This document shows positions 56,447 to 64,000 of a stretch of 64,000 nt of DNA, in pieces. Both the position numbers and the translations under genes were made by a program. This stretch comes from an uncultured Eubacteriales bacterium. Lineage in GTDB: Bacteria > Bacillota > Clostridia > Christensenellales > Borkfalkiaceae. Location: contig UQHL01000002.1 in NCBI GenBank assembly GCA_900540805.1, forward strand, positions 1-64,000. The letters run 5' to 3'. A model generated the notes under the pieces. That model made no database searches, was not told the DNA's origin, and saw only the letters and a list, made by a program, of their open reading frames with translations. Numbering within the stretch: the stretch's first letter is position 1; each line of letters opens with the position of its first letter.

Positions 56447-56893
56447 CTATTTATCCTTCCGCGTTTCCTTAAAAAGCTCTCCGCCGAACGAGCACGGCAA
56501 CAGCTCTTTCAACAAATATTCCTTCACCGCGAAGCCCGAAGCTTCGCCTCCCTTCCCCAGAAATATCCGAAACTCCTCTCCGCAAAACTCCCGCATAAAC
56601 TGTCGGCATACCCCGCAGGGCGGGCAAAAGGGAAGCTCGGCCGCGTCCCGTTCGCCGCCGACGACGGCAATCGCGGAAAATTCCCGTTTGCCCTCGCTGA
56701 CCGCCTTGCAAAACGCCGTCCGTTCGGCGCAGCAGGTCGGCGTAAAGGACGAGCTTTCTATGTTGCAGCCCGTATAGATCTCTCCGTCCGCCGTTTCCAG
56801 CGCCGCGCCCACGCAAAACCCCGAATAGGGCGCATAGGCGTTTTTTCGCGCCTTCAAAGCCGCGGCTATCAACTTTTTTGTCTCCGTGCTCAT
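56447..56893 (-). CDS. cdd: Cytidine deaminase
   Basis: A 148-residue zinc enzyme converting cytidine and deoxycytidine to uridine forms. Active site: TPTCCAERTAFCKAV (C-A-E with catalytic Glu) and PCGVCRQFM (second zinc pair), with KNAYAPYSGFCVGAALE at the N-terminus. It is a little longer than the usual ~132 residues, due to the C-terminal helix. The ATG at 56893 follows GAGAGG; the longer frame upstream is a shadow of deoB. Confidence 0.95.
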   Translation of the reverse strand: MSTETKKLIAAALKARKNAYAPYSGFCVGAALETADGEIYTGCNIESSSFTPTCCAERTAFCKAVSEGKREFSAIAVVGGERDAAELPFCPPCGVCRQFMREFCGEEFRIFLGKGGEASGFAVKEYLLKELLPCSFGGELFKETRKDK

Positions 56894-56916
56894 TGCTTTA
56901 TTTTCCTCTCGGTTTT

Positions 56917-58203
56917 TCAATCGGCGCTGCCCTGCCCCGTCCAAAAGCTCTTTCCCGCGCCGCCCTTCAGGCCGAACAGCTCCAGAACGGTTGCGGAGAC
57001 GTCCGCAAAAGTCGTCCTCGTGCCGAGGTTTGCGCCCGCGACGTCCTTGCCGTACATCAGAAGGGGCGCATACTCGCGGGAATGATCGGTGCTCGGCGTG
57101 TCGGGATCGCAGCCATGGTCCGCCGTAATCATTAAAACGTCGCCGTCTTTTAATTTCGGCAAAAAATTTTTCAGCCATTCGTCGAAGCGCGCGATCGCCG
57201 CCGCATATCCGTCCGCGTCGTTACGGTGGCCGTAAACCATATCGAAGTCCACGAGGTTGACGAAACACAGCCCCTCGAAATCTCTTTCGAGGCACCTTTC
57301 CGTTTTTTCCATGCCGTCCGCGTTATCGCGGTTGGCGCCCCGATTTTCCGTCAGCCCCCGTCCCGCGAAAATATCGGAGATTTTTCCCACGCCGAGGACG
57401 TCCAATCCGTTTTCCTTAAGGATATCGAGCATCGTCACTCCCGTCGGCTCCAACGAAAAATCGTGGCGGCGCGGCGTGCGGTAAAAACGGCCCTCCGCGC
57501 CTAAAAAGGGCCGCGCAATTACCCGTCCCACCGCGTTATTGCCCGTCAGCAACTCCCGCGCGATGCGGCAATACCGATACAGCTCCTCCACGGGCACAAC
57601 CTCCTCGTGCGCGGCGACCTGAAACACGCTGTCCGCGGACGTATATACGATCAGCTTCCCCGTTTCGAGATGTTCCTTTCCGAAATCTTCGATTACCTGC
57701 GTCCCCGAATAGGGCCGATTGCATAAAATCCCCCGCCCCGTCGCCGCCGAAAATTTTTCGAGAAGCTCTTTCGGGAAGCCCTGCGGATAGGTGGGAAAAG
57801 GAGTTTCGGAAATGATCCCCGCTATCTCCCAATGCCCCGTGGTCGTATCCTTGCCCTTGCTCGCTTCCGACATTCTGCCGTAGGCCGCGTTGGGTAAAAC
57901 TTCGCCTTGAAACTCGTCCTTTGTCTTTCTATATGCCGTATCGGGAAAAACTTCTGCTTTATATGCGTCCGTCGTTTTTTCGCAGGCCGCACGAGACGGA
58001 ATCCCCTTTTGAAGCCCGCGCGCCCATTCGCGCACGCCGTCTATTTGAAACAATCCCAGCGAAGCGAGCGTTTCCGCGCGGAAAAATTTACTTTTCGACA
58101 CGGCGCGCAAGGTATTGCTCCCCTCGTCGCCGTATTCGTCTGCGTCGGGCAATGCTCCGATCCCGAAGCTGTCCAGAACGATCAAAAAAACTCTTCTTTT
58201 CAT
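56917..58203 (-). CDS. deoB: Phosphopentomutase
   Basis: A 428-residue enzyme converting (deoxy)ribose 1-phosphate to 5-phosphate. Alkaline-phosphatase-fold landmarks: LIVLDSFGIGALPDA (metal-binding Asp), GKDTTTGHWEIAG (phosphothreonine loop), VNLVDFDMVYGHRND and TADHGCDPDTPSTDHSRE (metal sites). The family norm is about 390-400; the extra length is due to a tandem duplication of 17 codons at residues 77-110. Sits between deoD and cdd. Confidence 0.95.
   Translation of the reverse strand: MKRRVFLIVLDSFGIGALPDADEYGDEGSNTLRAVSKSKFFRAETLASLGLFQIDGVREWARGLQKGIPSRAACEKTTDAYKAEVFPDTAYRKTKDEFQGEVLPNAAYGRMSEASKGKDTTTGHWEIAGIISETPFPTYPQGFPKELLEKFSAATGRGILCNRPYSGTQVIEDFGKEHLETGKLIVYTSADSVFQVAAHEEVVPVEELYRYCRIARELLTGNNAVGRVIARPFLGAEGRFYRTPRRHDFSLEPTGVTMLDILKENGLDVLGVGKISDIFAGRGLTENRGANRDNADGMEKTERCLERDFEGLCFVNLVDFDMVYGHRNDADGYAAAIARFDEWLKNFLPKLKDGDVLMITADHGCDPDTPSTDHSREYAPLLMYGKDVAGANLGTRTTFADVSATVLELFGLKGGAGKSFWTGQGSAD
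57874..57975. repeat. Tandem 51-bp duplication inside deoB
   Basis: Residues 77-93 (TTDAYKAEVFPDTAYRK) and 94-110 (TKDEFQGEVLPNAAYGR) are imperfect copies of equal length. Identical or similar positions include T, D, E-V, P and A-Y. The second copy leads straight into the conserved MSEASKGKDT, so the first is the added unit. Confidence 0.7.
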
Positions 58204-58213
58204 CGCGCGGCCT

Positions 58214-58912
58214 TCAGGCGATCTCCAGCGCCAATTCCATCATTTTCGTAAACGTGGTTTGACGTTCTTCGGCGGTCGTCGTCTCCCCCGTCGAAAGGTG
58301 ATCGCTGATCGTGAGGATGGAAAGAGCCTCCTTTCCCGCGCGCGCCGCATTCATATACAGCGCCGCCGTCTCCATTTCCACGGCCAAAACGCCCATTTTC
58401 CGCCACTTGAGCGTAGATACGGAGTCGTCGTAAAACAGATCGCTGGAAAGGACGTTTCCCACGTGCGGGGAAATCCCCAGCTCCTTTGCCGCCTCGGCCG
58501 CCGCCGTCAACAGACGATAGCTTGCAATCGGCGCAAACGTTCCCGCAAGAGAAAACTGCGCCGCATAATTACTGTCCGTACACGCGCCCATGCCCAGCAC
58601 GATATCCCGCACGCGCAGCTTTTCGGAGATCGCGCCCGCACTGCCCACGCGGATAATGTTTTCCACGTCGAAAAAGTGAAACAGCTCGTACGAATAAATG
58701 CCGATGGACGGCATACCCATGCCCGAGGCCATGACGGATACCCGTTTGCCCTTATACGTGCCCGTATATCCCTGAATACCGCGCACGTCGTTGACGAGCA
58801 CGGCATTTTCGAGGTATTCCCGCGCGATAAATTTCGCCCGCAGAGGGTCGCCGGGCATCAGCACGGTCTTTGCAAACGCGCCTCTTTCCGCCGCGATATG
58901 AGGTGTAGCCAT
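58214..58912 (-). CDS. deoD: Purine-nucleoside phosphorylase DeoD
   Basis: A 232-residue enzyme of the hexameric bacterial type, cleaving purine (deoxy)nucleosides to base and sugar 1-phosphate. Motifs: MPGDPLRAKFIA (phosphate site), GMGMPSIGIYSYEL, RVGSAGAI, VEMETAALY and the catalytic Asp in TISDHLSTGE. A GGAGAA site precedes the ATG. Eleven bases separate it from deoB. Confidence 0.96.
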   Translation of the reverse strand: MATPHIAAERGAFAKTVLMPGDPLRAKFIAREYLENAVLVNDVRGIQGYTGTYKGKRVSVMASGMGMPSIGIYSYELFHFFDVENIIRVGSAGAISEKLRVRDIVLGMGACTDSNYAAQFSLAGTFAPIASYRLLTAAAEAAKELGISPHVGNVLSSDLFYDDSVSTLKWRKMGVLAVEMETAALYMNAARAGKEALSILTISDHLSTGETTTAEERQTTFTKMMELALEIA

Positions 58913-58926
58913 AAATTTTCTCCTTT

Positions 58927-59394
58927 TTATCGGCGATATTCCGACGTTATTTCCAAACGCTGCGGAAGATCTGAAATCTTTTCCTTGATAAACTCGGGAT
59001 AAAGATACTTCTTTCCCAGCGACTCAAGCTCCGCCCATTCGAAGGACAGCTTCTTTCCGTCCTCTTTTCTCGAAAAGCCGTCCTCAGGCAGGCCTTCCGC
59101 TTCCGCGAGATAATAGAGACATATCTCGTGATAAAATTCCTTGGTCACGTCCTCGGTGAAAAACGCCTGGTTCAGCCAGAGGGGCCGGACGGGCCGCACT
59201 GCGGCGCCCAGCTCCTCGCTCATTTCCCGCACCAGCGCTTCCTCCGCGGTTTCCCGCAGCTTTACCCGTCCGCCCGGCAGATAGTAATAGGGCAAAGCGT
59301 CGTCCTTCATGATCAGCAGTCTGCCGCCTTTGACGAGCACGGCGCATACGCGGTAATTGAAACGCCCTTCTTCCGTATGAAAAGAGATATCCAA
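58927..59394 (-). CDS. NUDIX hydrolase
   Basis: A 155-residue protein with a complete Nudix box beginning GGRVKLRETAEEAL and ending VREMSEELG (about residues 42-64). The fold opens with RVCAVLVKGGRLLIMKDDA. The substrate is not predictable; NUDIX enzymes hydrolyse nucleoside diphosphate derivatives, and its place between deoC and deoD, one base after deoC's stop, suggests clearing a nucleotide by-product of salvage. Confidence 0.92.
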   Translation of the reverse strand: MDISFHTEEGRFNYRVCAVLVKGGRLLIMKDDALPYYYLPGGRVKLRETAEEALVREMSEELGAAVRPVRPLWLNQAFFTEDVTKEFYHEICLYYLAEAEGLPEDGFSRKEDGKKLSFEWAELESLGKKYLYPEFIKEKISDLPQRLEITSEYRR

Positions 59395-59395
59395 T

Positions 59396-60061
59396 TTAAT
59401 TTTTCGCTCCTTCCTTTACCAGCCGCACGACGGCCGACGTTCCCAGCCGCCGACACCCAAGCGCGAGGAAATCCTCCGCGTCTTTCAGCGAACGAATCCC
59501 GCCCGCGGCCTTCATCTTTACGTCTTTTCCGATATGCGCGGCAAACAGACGGATATCCTCCCGCGTCGCGCCGCCCGTGGAAAAGCCTGTGGAAGTCTTG
59601 ATGTAGTCCGCGCCCGCGTCGGTGACGATTTCGCACATTTTAATCTTTTCCGCTTCCGTCAAAAGACATGTCTCCACGATCACTTTCAATATTCTGTCCT
59701 TTCCGTGGCAAAACTCGGTTAAGGCACGCACTTCTTCCCCGACGCGGCCGAAGTCCCTTTCCTTCAGCGCGCCGACGTCGATCACCATGTCGATCTCATC
59801 CGCGCCGTTTGCGATCGCGTCCCCCGCCTCGAAGAGCTTGGTTTCCGTCGTGGCGTAACCGTTGGGGAACCCGATCACCGTGCAGATTTTCAAGCTGTCC
59901 CCGACGTATTCTTTCGCCCGACGGACGCGGCTGGGCGGAATACACACGCTCGCCACCCCGTACTTTATCCCTTCGTCGCAAAGAGCTTTTATCTCCTCCC
60001 ACGTCGCCGTCTGCCTTAAAAGCGTATGATCGACATGCCTCAATATTTCTTCGTTTTCCAT
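59396..60061 (-). CDS. deoC: Deoxyribose-phosphate aldolase
   Basis: A 221-residue class I aldolase splitting deoxyribose 5-phosphate into acetaldehyde and glyceraldehyde 3-phosphate. Landmarks: HVDHTLLRQTATWEEIKALC, VCIPPSRVRRAKE, VIGFPNGYATTETK, the Schiff-base Lys in DYIKTSTGF, and KAAGGIRSLKDAEDFL. It completes the deoxynucleoside route of the operon, feeding glycolysis. It starts 12 bases after malQ. Confidence 0.97.
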   Translation of the reverse strand: MENEEILRHVDHTLLRQTATWEEIKALCDEGIKYGVASVCIPPSRVRRAKEYVGDSLKICTVIGFPNGYATTETKLFEAGDAIANGADEIDMVIDVGALKERDFGRVGEEVRALTEFCHGKDRILKVIVETCLLTEAEKIKMCEIVTDAGADYIKTSTGFSTGGATREDIRLFAAHIGKDVKMKAAGGIRSLKDAEDFLALGCRRLGTSAVVRLVKEGAKN

Positions 60062-60073
60062 ACCTGTTTCCTT

Positions 60074-61574
60074 TTATCTTTGATATTTTTCCGCCAGCGC
60101 TTTCAGCCATTCCGCCGCCCGCTTTCCAAGTTCCGATTTTTTGAAGCGGTAGCTCCAATTTTCGCGCGAAACGGTGGAGGGAAAATTGATCCGCGCCACC
60201 TTTCCCAGACAGAGCAAATCGTTCATCGGCACGACGGCCGCGAAAGATTTCCCCGAAAACAACAGGCGAATCGTCGTTTTACACAGCGCCGAAGCGCTTT
60301 CCGCGCGCACGGGGACTTTCGCCGCCCCGCATTCGCGGCGCAAATCCTCTTCAAAGGTACGCCGCGCCGTCTCGTCCAGGCCTTCGATATAAGAGAGCAG
60401 CGGCTCGTTGTCGTGCGTGCCCGTGTAAGCGATGCAGTTTTCCCCGTAATGGGAGGGCTTGTGATCGTTGTCGGGATTGCCGTCGAAGGCGAACTCCAGC
60501 ACCTTCATGCCCGGATATCCCGTCTCTTTCAGCATTTTCCGCACCCCCTCGTCTATGATCCCCAGGTCCTCCGCGACGATGGGACGGCCTTTCCTGCCCT
60601 CGAACAGCGCCGCGCCCGGTCCCTTCAGCCATTCGCCCTCCTTCGCGTCCGCCGCCCCCGCGGGGATCGCGTAAAAGCGGTCGAAGCCGCGGAAATGATC
60701 GATACGAAGGATATCGAACAGCGTCAGGGCATAATCGATGCGCGCGTGCCACCAGGCGTAACCGTTTCCTTTCAGCTTTTCCCAATCATAGACGGGATTG
60801 CCCCACAGCTGACCGTCGGCGGAAAAGGCGTCGGGCGGCACCCCCGCCACGGCGGCGGGAGCGCCCTTTTCGTCCAGTAAAAACAGTTCGCCCCGATATT
60901 TCCACATCTCCACGCTGTCCGATGCGACGTAAATGGGCATGTCGCCCATGATTTCCACGCCGTTTTCATGCGCGTACGCCTTCAGGGCGTTCCATTGTCT
61001 GAGAAAAAGATATTGCGTAAACTGCCAAAATTCCAGCTCGTCGCCGTTTTCCGCCATAAAGGCGCCGATTGTTTTTTCGTCGCAGAGGCGATACGGCTCC
61101 GGCCATTCCGTCCAGGGAAGATACGAAAATTTGCTTTTCAGGGACATGAACAGGGCAAAATCCCGATATTTACCCGTTTTCAAAAATTTTTTCCAATCGG
61201 AAGCCGTCCGATCAAACCTCGCAAAGGCCTTTTTCAGCACCTCGGCTCTATTGCAGAAACAATTTTTCGTAATCCACCCGCCGCGGGTCGGCGCCCCAAT
61301 CGAGGAAAGCATAGTCGGCTTTTTCCAAAAGCCCCTCCCTTTCCAGCGCGTCGAGGTCGATAAAATAATAATTGAGCGCGTCGGACGCGCACGACTGATA
61401 CGGGCTGTCCCCGTAATTTGTGGGCAGCAGGGGCAATACCTGCCAGAGCTTCATCCCCGCGGCCTTCAGCCAGTCGATAAAGCGATAGGCGCTTTCCCCC
61501 ATAGTCCCGATGCCGTACGGCGCGGGAAGCGACGAAATCGGCAGAAGCACGCCCGCCTTTCTTTCCTTGGTCAT
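60074..61574 (-). pseudogene. malQ: 4-alpha-glucanotransferase gene split by a frameshift
   Basis: The first part (start ATG 61574, GGGGGG-type site) reads RKAGVLLPISSLPAPYGIG, MKLWQVLPLLPTNYGDSPYQ up to RRVDYEK and then stops at 61248. The second part continues in the next frame from NRAEVLKKAFARFDR with DMPIYVASDSVEMW, LRIDHFRGFDRFYAIP (catalytic Asp), IVAEDLGIIDEGV (catalytic Glu) and TGTHDNEP to the end at 60074. One extra A in the A5/T5 run at 61263-61267 would explain the break. Repaired length is about 500 residues, normal for MalQ, which rearranges maltodextrins. Real pseudogene or assembly indel. Confidence 0.9.
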
Positions 61575-61602
61575 GATTTTCCCCCCCTCTCTATTCAGTA
61601 TT

Positions 61603-61631
61603 AATCTACCACATCTCGGCCGAAAAATCAA
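61603..61631 (-). promoter_or_regulatory. Promoter of the malQ-deo operon
   Basis: TTGATT (61631-61626) and TAGATT (61608-61603), 17-base spacer, minus strand, about 30 bases before malQ. Confidence 0.65.
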
Positions 61632-61681
61632 GCGTTTGGGGAAATTTCTTTCCCCGCCGATAAAAAAATGGCAGACCGCTA

Positions 61682-61710
61682 TTGACTATCCCCGTTATCT
61701 ATGATATAAT
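61682..61710 (+). promoter_or_regulatory. Promoter of the lipoprotein gene
   Basis: TTGACT (61682-61687) and TATAAT (61705-61710), 17-base spacer. Divergent from the malQ promoter, 50 bases apart. Confidence 0.85.
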
Positions 61711-61776
61711 GACCGTAAGACAAAACCGTAATTCAGCAAAATAAACCGCGTCGTCGGTATAAGGAGGGAAGTTTTT

Positions 61777-62529
61777 ATGAAAAAGCGTCGTCTGCTTGCA
61801 ATGGCGGCAATCCTGTTTTGCGTTATCGGTTTGTTTTCCTTTTCGGGCTGTACCGCCAAATATAAATTATCGATTAAAAACGAACCGAATATCGCCGTTC
61901 TTTCCCGCTTAAAAACGCGCTATGCGGCAGGCGAACAGGTAATGGTCGTCACCGAGGTCGTTTTAGACGCCGACGTGGAAGTATTTCTCAACGGGCAATC
62001 CATCGGAAAGCAGACGGCCGTCTATACGGAAAACGGATATCAATGGGAATATTATTTTGATATGCCTGCCCGCAACGCCGTACTGAAATTTGAAATTATA
62101 AGCGGAGGCGGGCTGCTTCCTGCGCCCGTAGAAATAAAAAACATTTGGTATGTAAGGACGGGTTGGGCCGAAAACACAAACAAATCCTATCAAATCATCA
62201 AAAGCGTCGAAGCATTAAACGCCTATTCCGAAAGCAATAAAGCTATTTTTCAGTTAGAAAACGCCGTCGCCTATCATAACGCCGTAAAAAACTACGACGA
62301 CGATTTTTTCGAGACTTATTTTATCGTCTTAGTTGTTTTAGAAGAAGGCAGCGGCGGCAATTCCCACAAAGTCAGGAGCTGTTTTTCCGACCAAAGGGAG
62401 CTGACCTTAAACGTCGAAAGGATTGTTCCGGAGGCCGGCGATTGCGCCATGCAGGGCTGGCATATTTTTTTGGAGTTATCTAAGGATTACGGCGATATCG
62501 ATCGGGTTAAAATAGAAATCATAAACTGA
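61777..62529 (+). CDS. Secreted lipoprotein, function unknown
   Basis: A 250-residue protein with a lipoprotein signal peptide (KKRRLLAMAAILFCVIG, lipobox FSGC with Cys at about residue 25). The N-terminal part of the mature protein is an immunoglobulin-like beta domain (RYAAGEQVMVVTEVVLDADV, VEVFLNGQSIG), followed by a second mixed domain with no recognised family. It has a strong promoter and an AAGGAGG site and is monocistronic. Probably an extracellular binding or sensing lipoprotein. Confidence 0.8.
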   Translation: MKKRRLLAMAAILFCVIGLFSFSGCTAKYKLSIKNEPNIAVLSRLKTRYAAGEQVMVVTEVVLDADVEVFLNGQSIGKQTAVYTENGYQWEYYFDMPARNAVLKFEIISGGGLLPAPVEIKNIWYVRTGWAENTNKSYQIIKSVEALNAYSESNKAIFQLENAVAYHNAVKNYDDDFFETYFIVLVVLEEGSGGNSHKVRSCFSDQRELTLNVERIVPEAGDCAMQGWHIFLELSKDYGDIDRVKIEIIN

Positions 62530-62552
62530 TTTTTCCTTTTGTCCCAAAGCTC

Positions 62553-62591
62553 AACCCCCGCGGAGATTTATAAAAAATCTCCGCGGGGGTT
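62553..62591. terminator. Bidirectional terminator
   Basis: A 17-bp perfect stem (62553-62569 with 62575-62591), GC-rich at its base, between the convergent lipoprotein and P-type ATPase genes. T runs on either flank are short. Confidence 0.85.
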
Positions 62592-62652
62592 GTACTCTGA
62601 TACGGGAATAATTGTTTCAAACGGCCGCCTGGTCCGGCAAGCCTTATCCCGC

Positions 62653-64000
62653 TTATTTCGCCTTGTTCTTTTTCACCGCGCGGCGCACAAGCTTGCAGAT
62701 TTCCACAAACGGAATCACCGTAAGCGCCAGGCCTATGGCGATAAAGTATTCCTTCGCGCTGATGGCGGCAAACTCGAACGCGGTATTGATCCCTGGCAGA
62801 TAAATGACGGCCAGCGTCAAGAGGAAGGAGAATACAAACGCGCCCCACAGGTATTTGTTCTGTTTCTTCATGGAAAACACCGAATGTTCGATCGAACGCA
62901 CGTTGAAGGAGTGGAACATTTCCGTCATGGACAGGGTGAGAAACGCCATCGTCATGCCGTCGGGGCTGACGCCCTCGATCGACCAGTTTCCGCTTTCGAT
63001 AAAGTGCCCGATGAAATAGGAAAGCAGGGTGATTGCGCCGATAAAGAAGCCTTGCAGGGCGACGTTTACCCCCACGCCGCCGGCAAAAATCCCTTCCTTA
63101 TCGTCGCGCGGCTTGCGCTTCATGAGGTCGTGTTCGCCGTCCTCCATGCCCAGCGCCAGCGCGGGAAAGGTGTCCGTGATGAGGTTTATCCACAATAAGT
63201 GCATGGGCCGCAGAAGCGTAAACCCTAACATGGTGGCCGCGAACACCGCGATCACCTCGGCGAGGTTGCTGGAAAGCAAAAACTGTATCGCCTTTCGGAT
63301 ATTGTCGTAAATGCGCCGTCCTTCGCCCACGGCGGTGACGATGGTGGCAAAATTGTCGTCCTGAAGCACCATATCCGCCGCGCCCTTGGTGACGTCGGTG
63401 CCCGTAATGCCCATGCCCACGCCGATGTCCGCGCTCTTGATGCTGGGCGCGTCGTTGACGCCGTCGCCCGTCATGGCCGTGATATAGCCCTTCTTCTTCC
63501 AGGTCGTGACGATGCGCACCTTATGCTCGGGCTGAACGCGCGCATATACCGAATACTGTCCGATCTTTTCCTCAAATTCCTCGTCGGAAATTTCATTCAG
63601 CGCCGCGCCCGTGATCGCCTGCGATTTGTCCGTGATAATCCCCAGCTCCATGGCGATCGCCACGGCCGTGTCGATATGATCGCCCGTAATCATGATGGGA
63701 CGGATACCCGCCTCCTTACATTCCGCGATCGCCGCTTTCACCTCGGGACGAATGGGGTCGATCATGCCCGTAAGCCCGACAAACGTGAGGTCTTTTTCGA
63801 TGTCCTCCGGCTCGAAATTTTGAGGGACGGTATCCGGCTTTTTATACGCCGCGGCAAGCACGCGCAGCGCCCTGTCCGCCATGCCCTTGTTGGCCGAAAG
63901 GATTTCCTCTCTCTTTTCGTCCGTCAAAGGCACGTCTTTCCCGCCGACCCGCACGCGCGTACAGCGCTTGAGAATTTCGTCGGGCGCGCCTTTCGTATAT
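62653..64000 (-). CDS. Calcium-type P-type ATPase, C-terminal part
   Basis: The frame is open to the window edge, so the start lies beyond 64000. The visible 448 codons begin in the nucleotide domain (KGAPDEILKRC, the ATP-binding KGAPD motif), run through TGMIDPIRPEV and MITGDH, the hinge MTGDGVNDAPSIKSADIGV, then the last six membrane helices with FLLSSNLAEVIAV, WINLITDTFPALALGME and a basic C-terminus. These match the SERCA/PMCA-like (IIA) group that exports Ca2+ in bacteria. The catalytic DKTGT is outside the window. Confidence 0.93.
   Translation of the reverse strand, partial: YTKGAPDEILKRCTRVRVGGKDVPLTDEKREEILSANKGMADRALRVLAAAYKKPDTVPQNFEPEDIEKDLTFVGLTGMIDPIRPEVKAAIAECKEAGIRPIMITGDHIDTAVAIAMELGIITDKSQAITGAALNEISDEEFEEKIGQYSVYARVQPEHKVRIVTTWKKKGYITAMTGDGVNDAPSIKSADIGVGMGITGTDVTKGAADMVLQDDNFATIVTAVGEGRRIYDNIRKAIQFLLSSNLAEVIAVFAATMLGFTLLRPMHLLWINLITDTFPALALGMEDGEHDLMKRKPRDDKEGIFAGGVGVNVALQGFFIGAITLLSYFIGHFIESGNWSIEGVSPDGMTMAFLTLSMTEMFHSFNVRSIEHSVFSMKKQNKYLWGAFVFSFLLTLAVIYLPGINTAFEFAAISAKEYFIAIGLALTVIPFVEICKLVRRAVKKNKAK

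Noticed and set aside
1..64000. CRISPR arrays, rRNA genes, insertion sequences
   Set aside because: No regularly spaced direct repeats, no rRNA segments and no transposase-like proteins were seen on either strand.

Overview
The window looks like part of a chromosome of an anaerobic Bacillota (Clostridia-type) bacterium. Supporting signs are strong AGGAGG-type ribosome binding sites, sigma-A promoters of the TTGACA-N17-TATAAT type, a two-gene minimal SUF iron-sulfur system, a deo/pdp/cdd nucleoside salvage operon, and a prophage of Firmicutes siphovirus type. No ribosomal RNA or other taxonomic marker is present, so nothing finer than this is claimed.

Positions 1 to about 25190 are a temperate prophage whose left end lies outside the window. 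Its right end abuts the 3' end of a tRNA-Ser(GCU) gene, directly beside a tyrosine integrase transcribed towards the tRNA. On the minus strand, reading right to left, come early regulators, a recombination and replication block (Gp157, ERF annealase, HNH protein, DUF6291-like initiator, DnaC-like loader, RusA), many small accessory genes (YopX, ASCH, HNH, zinc-ribbon proteins), a late-gene regulator, then packaging and head genes (a fused small/large terminase, portal, minor capsid, scaffold, major capsid, connectors) and the first tail genes. On the plus strand lie the repressor, an ImmA-like protease, a BRO-N protein and the integrase. Tape measure, host recognition and lysis genes are not visible and should lie left of position 1.

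The most unusual prophage features are: (i) a ~320-nt highly structured RNA candidate with its own intrinsic terminator at 20612-20928, opposite to its neighbours; (ii) a minor capsid protein with a foreign-looking C-terminal putative RNase domain followed by a small acidic gene, which reads as a MuF-type polymorphic toxin/immunity pair; (iii) two separate divergent switches, one XRE repressor pair with three ACAAC-N5-GTTGT sites placed inside promoter spacers, and one ribbon-helix-helix pair with three perfect TGACGTCA sites; (iv) a terminase small/large subunit fusion.

Positions 25240-64000 are host chromosome. Units are pfkA-ppx-ppk (glycolysis and polyphosphate), a broken glycerophosphodiesterase gene, a MarR regulator with a MacB-type ABC transporter, two M18 aminopeptidases, nadA-sufC-sufB, a YgjP-like metalloprotease, galE, a CNNM/CorC-type membrane protein, an AraC/GyrI regulator, an oligopeptide ABC transporter in which four of the five subunits are enlarged, a malQ-deoC-NUDIX-deoD-deoB-cdd-pdp operon, a lipoprotein, and the C-terminal part of a P-type calcium ATPase. 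Three genes (11481-11778, 30008-30723, 60074-61574) each carry a single frameshift that is repaired by one base. They could be real pseudogenes or assembly indels.
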